Shown here: positions 23,567 through 33,149 of the stretch, piece by piece
Layout of the letters: each line of letters starts with the position of its first letter
Numbering within the stretch: the stretch's first letter is position 1
Translations under genes and position numbers: made by a program
DNA from: Niebla homalea
Taxonomy: Eukaryota; Ascomycota; Lecanoromycetes; Lecanorales; Ramalinaceae
Direction of reading: 5' to 3'
Assembly: GCA_019925105.1 (NCBI GenBank)
Contig: JAHGAU010000040.1
Location: 186,001 to 250,000 of the forward strand
Length of the DNA stretch: 64,000 bases
Notes under the pieces: generated by a model
What the model was told of the DNA's origin: nothing
The model's input: the letters and a program-made list of their open reading frames with translations, nothing else
The model's database searches: none

Positions 23567-24966
23567 AAAGGCGGATTTTTGCAAATGGTGTGGGCAGGTC
23601 CAGCAGGCCTTGTTGCCCCTCACCCCCCTGGCAAGAGCTTGCAAATTGGTAGGTAGTCGAGTGGACTGGTAACGGGTATCAGATGTCTCGTTGGTTGTTA
23701 CTTACTAGATTTGGGCAACGTTTGTAAAGGATAGGTGGAGTCTTTTTCAATCATGAGAGAATATCACACTCCACTTGCAAAGACTCGGTTGCATTCATTC
23801 AAACAGCCACCTCCTCCTCTATGAGGCTGGCTCCTTCGATCTCAAGAACAGGGTGCGCATCCAGTAAAATGATCCCGGCCGCTCCATGCTGGTATTATCA
23901 AAACACTGCACCCTCCCTTCAAAACACCACATGCAAGCAACGCTTTTTCTCTCTCTCCCTCAACACAGATCGCCAGTATTGCATCCACCCCTCCCCTCTC
24001 TCCCCCCTGACCACGGTTTTGCAAGCCATCCGTTACTCCATTTCCCCCCAATGCCACAAAAATATCGCCAGCCCTCCCTTTGCCCAACCAGCATCCTTGG
24101 CTCGAGCCACGCCCCATGAGTTATCTCCTGGATCGTCTGTCCCCGCCTCGTCGAAGAAGGAGGAACAGCCAACGTCCTTATGCTATTTGCGCCTTGTGTG
24201 ATCCGTGGTCGTGTGGGAGCGTCCCTGCCTCAAAGGACAGCAACTTTCTTCGCCTGCTTGCTCATTGTGTGATCCGTCGTTGTGTACGAGCGTCGCTTGC
24301 CTCGAAGAAAGGGACAGCTACGTAGGTCCGTCGCTTTAATGCTGTTCCCTTTCCCCCACGGGGGGCCCATGAAAAAAAAGCCTGATGTGTTGTTGCGATG
24401 GTGATGAAGATGATGATCGCCGCGAGCACCATGATGCTAACGCCGATGCTTGAAGAGAAAGGAAGTGCATGCCGGAGATCGTTACAGCAACTCAGCAGAT
24501 TTTACTTGACTAACTTGATCCTCCTTGAGGAGAGCACATGGCTGCCAGCGATGTGGTGGAGAGATGACGAAGAGAAGTAGAAGTCCCCGCGATACTATGT
24601 GTGCCACCCTGGTGATGCCCGCCGACCCAGAGAGATGCCCGCGCATCGATTGCAAAAGGGAAATTGGACTTGATCCCTTGTTACGATAGCGTTTGGCTGT
24701 GTGTTCTGGGTGGGTGATGTAAACGACGAGATTTTGGGGGCCTGAATCGAGAAAGTAGGTTGTGTGAGAGGAGGATGGATGGATGGATGATGCGCTTGAT
24801 CCGACCGTCACCTGTTCGGTGCCTGGCTGGAAAGGCAATCATCTCATCTCATCTCTTCTTCCACATCATCTCTCACTGATTGCCGGCTCTGTTGACAAGG
24901 TTCGCGATATCATCTTCTTTCCTCGCTGATCGTTGCATAGGCAACCCGTCTTCGTCTTCTTCAAGC
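23567..24966. other. Convergent intergenic region, no gene seen
   Basis: This is 1.4 kb between the 3' ends of the adenylating enzyme and the large membrane/coiled-coil gene. It holds CT-rich low-complexity tracts, a diverged tandem repeat near 24190 and a short (GGAT)n run near 24772-24788. It also looks like the right edge of the biosynthetic cluster. Confidence 0.5.
24192..24319. repeat. Diverged tandem repeat, two units
   Basis: Two units beginning TTGTGTGATCCGT, then GTGTG/GTGTA, GAGCGTC, TGCCTC and GGACAGC/GGGACAGC. They start at about 24194 and 24265, with a period of roughly 71 bp. The units are similar but carry substitutions and indels. No function is apparent. Confidence 0.6.
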
Positions 24967-27900
24967 TCATCCCGTATTTTGCACCTCATCCCATACCTCC
25001 AGAACATCCTCTTCCGTCATGACTATCTCACTAGCAACCTTCAAGCGGCGAATGGCAGCCTTGCTCTTAGCGGACCGCATGGGATGAATAATGCGGGCTC
25101 GTGGGGTCGGCGTAGGGTCTGGCTCGTAAGGGCCGTTGACTGCGAAGTTCGCATCCTCCACTGCATCCGTGAGATTGTTCTCCGGGTCGAAGATGGGGGT
25201 TGGGTAGGCGGTTCTGCGCTTCTGACCAACACCGGAGGCTGCAGAGGATGGAGGAGAGGTGGACGGTGAGGCGGAAGGTGGTGGACCTGAGGCAGAAGGA
25301 GTTGAATGTGAACCGGCAAGCTCTAGACCGCTCTTTGGTGGTGTAAAGCCTTTGTTGTCATCCTCATCTTCATCGCTTGAATCGTCGTCGTCTGGCTTCG
25401 GAGGTGATGGACACGTCACTTTAGCCTTGCTCCTTAACTTCCGTCTACGCGCCTCGTGGGCTTGCTTTTCCGTAAACGAGACCTCACTGGTCCCATTGGG
25501 GTGCCAATGCTCTCGTGGCGTCCAGACGCATGAATGGGAGGTGCACGGAGGGGGAAGATCGGATGCGGTAAGGGGACGGCCAAGTGAAGACAAGTCCTGG
25601 TGTGGTGCACGCGGAGGAACAAAGGCTGGCGCTGGCACTGGCGCTGTTGCTGGTGCTGTTGCTATTGGAGCAACCAAGAGCGACATCAGTCGCGACGTTA
25701 AGCGCGGTGCCGATGTTTGAGGAGCCGGTGGTGAGGGATCTTGAGGAGGTGCAGCAGCAGGAGGAGGCGATTGCGTACGTTTAGATCCTCCCTTTGGTGG
25801 AGGCTGGCCCTTGTCATCATCTTCATCCTCGTCGCTCGACCCGTCTCTGTCCTGGTTGGGAGGCCGTACACGCTGTTCTTTACCCTTGCCCTTGTTCATA
25901 CGCTTCAGCATATTCAGAGCCTGTTCCTCACTGAAGGCAACCCACTCGCCCCCATTAAAGTGCCAATGATGCTGCTGCTTGTACTGGCACGAGTTCGAGG
26001 AGCATTGGGCGGGAAGATGGGCTGTCGTGAGCGGAACGTCTAGCGTACACAGATCAGGTTGCGTGTAAGGCGTAGGCTGAAATAATGGAGCGGGGCCTTG
26101 CACAGGCGGACTTGAACCTTGTTCCCTTGACGCTATGATCGCTTTCATTATATCGGGTGATATATGCCAGTGCTGATACAGCAAGGAGAACCTCAAACAC
26201 ATAGGATTCGAGCAAAGTTCTGCTGCGGCATGAGACGACGAGCACTCCGGACGATCGGGATCCATTGGGTCGATCATGGACCAGTCAGCCAGTGTATCTG
26301 GGCGAGATAGAGCTGCAGTCGGGTCCAGGGTAGAGGCGTAGGAAGAGGCGGAGGAAGAGCTGGACGAAGAGCTGGAGGAAGAGGCGGGGGAAGAGCTGGA
26401 GGAAGAGGCGGAGGAAGAAGCGGTGGCAGAGGCGAAGGAGGAGAGAGAATTCTGATCGTGTTGAACAGTATCATCTCGAGGAACGAGGGGCATGGCTTGA
26501 GACTGGCAGTGTGAGGATGGCGTGGGCTGCGTTTCGGTGGCGACTTTAAGCCCTTGCATGGCTTCCACCAGCCCATCCACCAGCCCATCGTCCACTTCCA
26601 TCTGATCATCATCTTGCTTGTCCACCTCCATATCCTCTTCGTGGCCCTGCCCATCTCCTTGAGTTTGCGTGCTGTCGACCTCCATGCTATCCCCAGTTGT
26701 GCTCGGATCCGGCATATCTGGCATGACCGTATCCTCATTCTGACGAGGTAAAGGATCATTCTCGCGGTCCTGCCCAACCACTCTCACTTGGACACCGCGA
26801 CCTCCTGGCAACTCAGGGTCCATCTCGACATCGTCATCAGTCTTGTGACCATTGTCGGACTGTGACTCTACGGGCTTAGCAGAGGTGTAGGATGGCACCG
26901 TCTCTGCCTCGTCGTCGTCGTCGTCAGGCTGCCACTCCGGGGGCCACTCAGAGTCGTCTAGCGTTGGCGTTGGTGGTGGCATGGACTTATCAGCTGCTGT
27001 GAAGATCGACATCTGCTCTGTTTTCTTCATTGAAAGAGCCTCTTTCGCTCCCCCAACAGGCACTTCTCCGTTCGCCTCTTTGATCGACTTTGCTGCATGT
27101 TTCTCGATCGGTGCTGCTTTCGAGCCTTCTGCTGCCATCGTGGTATTGGCGCTATCACCCGACGAAGCGGTTGGGCTGCGGGGTGAGGAGACGGGAGTCT
27201 CTTGCTGTGCGTTTGAGCCTGTGCTTGGAGGAGTCTCTGGGAGGCAATCGCCTTTGTCACCAGATGCCCAGCTAGCGGATACTGTGGTGGTAGGAGTTTC
27301 TCGCATCACCATCTCCGCTGGGTCCGAGGAGGATGAAGCCGTTGAACCACTACATCCAGAGGAGACACCAGGATCCGATGCTATGGATGCTCCATAGGAC
27401 TCCAAAGAAACGTGTGTTGCCGGATAGAAGGGCACGTCCAACTGATTGACGACACCTCGAATCCAGTTCGAAACGCCTTCTCTGGTAGCTTCAGCAGCAT
27501 CCCTCCGTCTTTGGAGAACATCATCGTTGCAAGAACGGCAGCCATTGCCACTGGCATCAGGAGAAGCTGGTAGAATAGGTAGACTGTCGGCGAGGTTGAT
27601 CGGAGGCGTGACTGTTGGCAGCAAGAGCTCACTTTGGACAGAAGTGTTGCCAACGGTTCGAAGCTGTTGTCTGAGATCTTCGATCTGGAGCTCCAAGGAA
27701 AATTGTCGACTATCGGCCATAGCGAGCTTCTCATCTTGCCTCCGTGTAAGGTCGAGCATCTCCTGTCGCGCAGATTCTTCCGCTTCCTTCTGTGCCTGCG
27801 CACACTCCTGCACCTGGCCCATCAAGACTGTCTGCGACTGACTCAAATCCCTTCGCGACTGTTCCTGCGAAGCTCTGAGGCGCTGGGCGACCTTGTTTTC

Positions 27901-28605
27901 AACGTCCTGTTCCAAGGCTGCAATTTCCATACGACATTGCGATTCCACTTGGCGAATCTTCTGGCTTGCTGCCAGTTCTGAAATCCGCATGGTTTCTTGT
28001 AGTCGAAGCTGAGAAATTGCTTGCCTCCGCTGAAAGTCCTCTTCGGCTGCCCGTTGGTGTCTCCGGTGACGCTCTGCCATTCGACGGATTCTCCGATTTG
28101 AACCGTCCAGCCCTTGAACCCAGAGCTGAATTTGCCCCTCTAGGTGTTCGAGTCTCCTCATGATATCTTGAGTACTCATGTTGACGCCATGCAGTTGGAG
28201 AGCCAGAGCTTGAACCCATCTAGCCTGATGTTGAAAACAACGTATGATGAAGATAGCGACAAGCCCGAGCTGGGTAAAGATATCTCCGAGGAAATTGAAG
28301 GATAGGCCAGGCGTGCCATGCCTTCTCTGGCACACGAGTCGCTGGTCGCTGCGATTGTTGACTGCTCTCTGAAGAACTTGGAGCGCCTTGAACATAGCGT
28401 AGAAGAGGAGACACATGAGAGAAGCAAAGACCAGGAAAGTACATGATATGGAACAAAGGTTCATCAAACATGAGAGAAAGTCACAGAACCAGGAGAAGAT
28501 TGTGATGCCAGCGTTGACGACGAGAGGCATAGCCTGTGGTACTTGCGAGAACAAGATCCCTACAAGAGTTCGGTTAAAGCCGAGCTCTGGTAATGCGGCT
28601 CGCAT
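24967..28605 (-). CDS. Unrecognised large membrane/coiled-coil protein with three CX4C-HWH modules
   Basis: A 1212-residue single open frame of a family I do not recognise. The N-terminus has two or three membrane segments (residues about 25-75 and 105-125). A long Arg/Gln/Glu-rich coiled coil follows (about 140-330). A long disordered part comes next, with Ser runs and acidic patches such as SSDEDEDDD. Within it is a module seen three times: C-X4-C-X8-HWH near 797, C-X4-C-X6-HWH near 867 and C-X4-C-X6-HWH near 1021. The last two continue with NG, then V-x-F-x-E-x-QA and a basic stretch, a DE-rich patch and a KG/PPK segment, so they are an internal duplication. Cys and His spacing suggests metal binding, but this is inference. 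The true start may lie in an upstream exon (frame 28974-28624), which is separated by one in-frame stop. Confidence 0.75.
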   Translation of the reverse strand: MRAALPELGFNRTLVGILFSQVPQAMPLVVNAGITIFSWFCDFLSCLMNLCSISCTFLVFASLMCLLFYAMFKALQVLQRAVNNRSDQRLVCQRRHGTPGLSFNFLGDIFTQLGLVAIFIIRCFQHQARWVQALALQLHGVNMSTQDIMRRLEHLEGQIQLWVQGLDGSNRRIRRMAERHRRHQRAAEEDFQRRQAISQLRLQETMRISELAASQKIRQVESQCRMEIAALEQDVENKVAQRLRASQEQSRRDLSQSQTVLMGQVQECAQAQKEAEESARQEMLDLTRRQDEKLAMADSRQFSLELQIEDLRQQLRTVGNTSVQSELLLPTVTPPINLADSLPILPASPDASGNGCRSCNDDVLQRRRDAAEATREGVSNWIRGVVNQLDVPFYPATHVSLESYGASIASDPGVSSGCSGSTASSSSDPAEMVMRETPTTTVSASWASGDKGDCLPETPPSTGSNAQQETPVSSPRSPTASSGDSANTTMAAEGSKAAPIEKHAAKSIKEANGEVPVGGAKEALSMKKTEQMSIFTAADKSMPPPTPTLDDSEWPPEWQPDDDDDEAETVPSYTSAKPVESQSDNGHKTDDDVEMDPELPGGRGVQVRVVGQDRENDPLPRQNEDTVMPDMPDPSTTGDSMEVDSTQTQGDGQGHEEDMEVDKQDDDQMEVDDGLVDGLVEAMQGLKVATETQPTPSSHCQSQAMPLVPRDDTVQHDQNSLSSFASATASSSASSSSSSPASSSSSSSSSSSASSYASTLDPTAALSRPDTLADWSMIDPMDPDRPECSSSHAAAELCSNPMCLRFSLLYQHWHISPDIMKAIIASREQGSSPPVQGPAPLFQPTPYTQPDLCTLDVPLTTAHLPAQCSSNSCQYKQQHHWHFNGGEWVAFSEEQALNMLKRMNKGKGKEQRVRPPNQDRDGSSDEDEDDDKGQPPPKGGSKRTQSPPPAAAPPQDPSPPAPQTSAPRLTSRLMSLLVAPIATAPATAPVPAPAFVPPRAPHQDLSSLGRPLTASDLPPPCTSHSCVWTPREHWHPNGTSEVSFTEKQAHEARRRKLRSKAKVTCPSPPKPDDDDSSDEDEDDNKGFTPPKSGLELAGSHSTPSASGPPPSASPSTSPPSSAASGVGQKRRTAYPTPIFDPENNLTDAVEDANFAVNGPYEPDPTPTPRARIIHPMRSAKSKAAIRRLKVASEIVMTEEDVLEVWDEVQNTG

Positions 28606-30002
28606 GATGTTAGCGAACGCTGTCTACGTATGGACAGATGGTGTGATACCTATTGTATGATCTGCCCCAAGCGGGTGTACTAATACCGTCAGACTCAGTC
28701 TGACAGGCTCTACATAGAGAGCCACATCTGTGGTCGTGATAGGCTCTTGTGTGACTGCCGAATCCGGCAGTAGAAAAGTTGTTGTTATTATTGTGAGAGT
28801 GACGCATACGGCGACGGCGGCTGCGAAAATTGTAGCAGCACGCATATCGGCGGCTGCAATGAGATGCCTGATGAAAGAGATCAAAGAAAAGATAGACAAG
28901 ACTTGTCGGTTTGAAGACAATAGCGATTGTAGATTTGTCTTGCAAGTAACAAGATTCCACGGTTGGTTAAACAAAGTCTTGGTGAGAAAGGATGGAGGAA
29001 GGAAGAAAGCAGGAGCAGACGAAGAGAATTAAGTACCGCACGCTCGAACAAGTGTTGAAGACGAACATCGCGGTGCCATATCCACTAGAGTGGAAGACCT
29101 TTTCAAATATCATCGCACTTTCACACACTTCTTGTGTCATGGTAGAAAATCCGGATTGCCCAGCACCAGAGCTCGACACAATGATAAGAAAAAAAGCTTG
29201 TTGTGAGCGAGAGTGGATACTGCTTCGAGATTGTGGAGGCGCAGGCCAGCTTGATGGTGGCATCACGACACAATTCTCTGACGAATGTGAAGTGTGGATG
29301 GGAATGAAGGAAGAGGAAGCAGTGTTAGAAGGAGTGTTGTGATGTGTTTGCACGAACATTCAGATTGCTTCCTCTGCAGTGCACGTGATAGGTAGACAGA
29401 ACACTCAGTGGTAGACTTCAAGTCTAGTAACGTCAAGAATGACCCAGTGTCATCGGATTTCAGCACACTCAGTCTCTGCATAGATACACGTCTCCAATCC
29501 TGAGTGCTGTATTAGCCCAAGTGTAAAGGATGAGCTACCACCGTGTTTTTAATTTCTCGCAGCACTTGCCATTCGTCCCCACAGTCAGTATCCAGCTTGT
29601 CAATGCATGCCACTGCGGATGGAACCGAACGTGGCCGCCTCCATTTCTTATCGCTTTCCAAAATCTCTGATAGGATATGGATTCTCACTAGCGCAGCTAC
29701 TGGCTTGAACTTGGATCATGCTTGAATGGGACATAAGTAACCGGGCAGATTCAAAATGCACCTGGAAGATGGTCGCGCATTCATGCAGCGCAGTCAATAA
29801 TCGTATGCGAGTTGCAACAATTAGCCAGAATGATCGAGTAGTAACGGTAACCCTCCACATATGCATCTTCTCAAAAAACTTTGAATAAGAAAGTTTGCTC
29901 TTTGGTCCCTGGTCAAATGTTTCTTGAAGCCATTCATGAGTGAAGACGAGAGGGAAAGACGTTGAATTATTTTTTCTTTGTTCCTCTGTCTGCGCTAGGG
30001 AC
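28606..30002. other. Spacer between the large protein gene and the Copia element
   Basis: This holds a frame at 28974-28624 (minus) with a hydrophobic N-terminal segment (MRAATIFAAAVAVCVTLTII) that could be a 5' exon of the large gene. Other frames on both strands between 29000 and 29870 overlap one another and show no family features. Base composition here is ordinary, unlike the AT-rich DNA that begins inside the Copia LTR. Confidence 0.4.
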
Positions 30003-30007
30003 TAGAG

Positions 30008-30283
30008 TGATGCACGGGGGTATTCCGCGGTTGTCTTGGCAGCATCTGCATTGAGGACCCTGTCGCATAAAGGCCTACCAAACGGCCTTTTGTTAACGGT
30101 ATTACAGGTGCATCGGTGCATAAGGTACGGTGAGTATACGGTTATTAAACGGCTTATAAGATGGATATAAATACGGTCGTTATTACGGTATAATTAAATA
30201 AGTATAATAATAAATTTAATATAAATAATTTAATTTACTTATTTTTCCTTTATACCCTATATTTATTTATATATATTATATTA
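30008..30283 (+). repeat. 5' LTR of the Copia element
   Basis: 276 bp, beginning TGATGCACGG. The first 160 bp or so keep normal base composition, while the inner 100 bp are converted to AT-rich sequence. It aligns without gaps with the 3' LTR; differences are C-to-T and G-to-A transitions. Confidence 0.93.
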
Positions 30284-32986
30284 GGTTATAAGCCCGGTTA
30301 ATAAAATAATTAATTATAATATATTATTTAAATAATAATCTTATTTAAATAATATTTATAACGTTTATATAATTACTTAAGACCGTAAAATAATTATAAC
30401 TTTAATTTCCGATACCTTAATAAGTAATTATAACTATAAAAATATTAAAAAGGATAATTTAACGTAATAATATTTATTTTATTAAGTATAATATATATTT
30501 TATACTTCCGGTTATAATAATATTTAAGATAAAAAAACGACGCCGTTATTACTTAAAATATTTATTATAAGAATTACTGAATTACCCTTAAATATTTTTA
30601 AGGAATCCCTTATAAAGCCGGCTTTATATAAGCTTCTTAAGCTTAATAATAATAACTTCTATAAGTAAAGTTAAATTATAATACGGTTTTTAAGAAGTCG
30701 TTTATTATAAGGTATCGTAAATAATTTAACTTTATACTTTTAAGTTTTATTTTAAATTAAGATTTAAATTATATACGCCGATTTTATTATTAATATACTT
30801 ATAAATAACGTAATAATAACGTAAAAATTATATATTTTAATAAATAAGGATATTATATTATTTTAGATTTATTTAACTTAAAGTAAAATTTATTTCGTAA
30901 AAAATAAGGGAAAACTAATTCCCTTATTAATAAAAAGTTTTACTATAAAGGCTTAAAAGAACAACGGAGTAAATAAAGTTATTATATTTATAAAGAAAGT
31001 AAATAAGTAAGTAAGTTAAATTAATAAGGTTATTATATTAAACGATATTTATTTAAGTTTTACGATTATAAATTTATTTTGAAAAATATGTAAATTTAAT
31101 CTTATTATATATTAACTTAAGAACGATAAAAAATATATTTAATAATAAGAAAGTTATTTAGAAACTTAAGGTAATTAAGATTAATACGGTTAAAAAATAG
31201 ATTATTAATACCGTAATAATAAGGATAAATAAAAAGAATAATATTAAATCCCGTTACGTAATAAAATACTATAATTATTAGAAAATAAGTTATATAACTA
31301 AGGATTATAATATAAAAAGCGTAAAAATAAATGGTAAAAACAATAAAAAAATTAATAAAAATAAAATTAAGAAAATAAAGAAACTTAAGAAATAAATAAT
31401 TTAATTTAAGTTTAAATAAATTAAAAAAACTATAATTAAAGATAATAAAGAATTTAAAAAATTAAGCTTTATTATTATTAATAAGAGGGAAAATAATATT
31501 AAAGAATTAACGTTTATATTTATTAATAATAACAATAATTTTATTATTTTTTTAATAAAAAACGGAACGGTTTTAATAAGTTTTTAAAAAAACTATTAAA
31601 GCGATAAGGATCTATATAATTTAATTTTATATAAGCTTAATAATAATACCGTTACGGTAAATTTAAAAAATCTTGATTTTTATAATAATAACGATAAGAT
31701 AAGAAATATTATTATAATAAATAATATAAATAATAAAAAGAATTATTTATTTAAGAGTAATCTATATAATTAAATTATAAAATAAATACGGAAAAAATAC
31801 GACTTTTTCTAAAATAATAAAAGCCCGGACCCCGTAGAATCCGTAAATATTAATAACGATAATTACGTTTTAATAATAATAAAAAATAGCTCCTTTAATA
31901 AAATAAGTTAAAATATACCGTTTAAGGATAAAAAAACCCTTTAAATAATAGACTTTAATACTATAAAATATAGATATATTCGGAAAAATATATTTCGGAG
32001 TTTTAAAGAAAAGATTATAAGCATAACGGTAAAAAATAAAGGCTTTTTAAACTTATTTAAATATAATAACGTAATAATTAAAATAAACGGTTAAAACCGT
32101 ATTATTTAAAATATATTATAAGTTCTTTATTTAAGATTTAGTTTTTTATTTCTTTTAACCTTAAAGGATAAAGGCATAAATATTATTTTTAACGGACGTA
32201 AAATAAGGATTATACGAGGAAATCGACTTATTATAATAAGGTATTAATATAAAAAGCTTTATTTACTTATATATATCCGGAAAAACTTTACATTAATAAT
32301 TAATAAAGAAGATTTAAATCCCGTACTTTATAAATTATAAAGTAAAAAAAATAAGAAAAACGGTAAAGTTAAATATAACGGTAATAAAATCACATAAGAA
32401 TATAAAAAGAATAATAATAAGCTTTTTATAATTTTTTATAACCGTTTAAGTTATTTAAAAATAATTAAGCTATATATTATATATAAAATAATATTAAGGA
32501 TACCGAAAATATCGGCTTTAAAGGACTTTTTCTGTAATATATATAAGAATAATAAATTTATAAGAAGTATATATAAATACCATTATATAAAAGAGATAAA
32601 ACTTAAGTCTTATCTCTTTTATAACGTTTAAAACCCTTATAATATTAAAATATCGATCCCCGGAATAATATCCTTTAAGTATTATTTATCCGTTATTAAT
32701 AAGGTTACGGGGTAATTAAGTTTTATTTTATTAATAATAAAAGTTAAAATAATTAATTAAGTTTTATTTATTATTAACGTACTTAATTATAAGGAAAATA
32801 ATATTATTATTAAGTACGTCCGTATTAATAATATAAAGGAGTTTTAAGCTTTTAAAGCGGCCATTAAAAAACGTAATATTACTATAGAATATATTATATA
32901 TTATATATTTAAATAAAACGGTATAATTAAACGGTTTAATTAAATAATTATAATAATAATTTAATATATAATATATTATATTAGGT

Positions 32987-33149
32987 TGTCATGGTTCCAG
33001 CAGGCCTTGCTCCCAGCCTCGGCCTACTTGCCCCATGAGGACTAGCTCCTTGGCACCCACACTCATATGATGGGTGCATCCTGTACCATAGACACCACCA
33101 TAGCTATTATTCCGTTCATAGCTAGACCTCATATATCAGTTCCCTGACA
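32987..33149. mobile_element. Solo LTR, 163 bp, inside the Copia element
   Basis: A GC-rich island in AT-rich DNA. It starts TGTCATGG, ends CCCTGACA and is flanked by a perfect 5-bp TSD, TAGGT (32982-32986 and 33150-33154). Length and 3' end match the 163-bp LTRs of the small element at 38059, although the interior sequence differs. It is almost untouched by RIP, so it either inserted after the Copia body was mutated or is too short to be targeted. Confidence 0.75.

Noticed and set aside
28992..29342. Plus-strand frame of 116 codons (MEEGRKQEQTKR...)
   Set aside because: It overlaps another frame on the opposite strand, has no domain and no intron or promoter context; neither can be preferred.
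32987..33149. GC-rich 163-bp island as a SINE, tRNA or small gene
   Set aside because: No A/B box or cloverleaf was seen; TG...CA ends with a 5-bp duplication fit a solo LTR.
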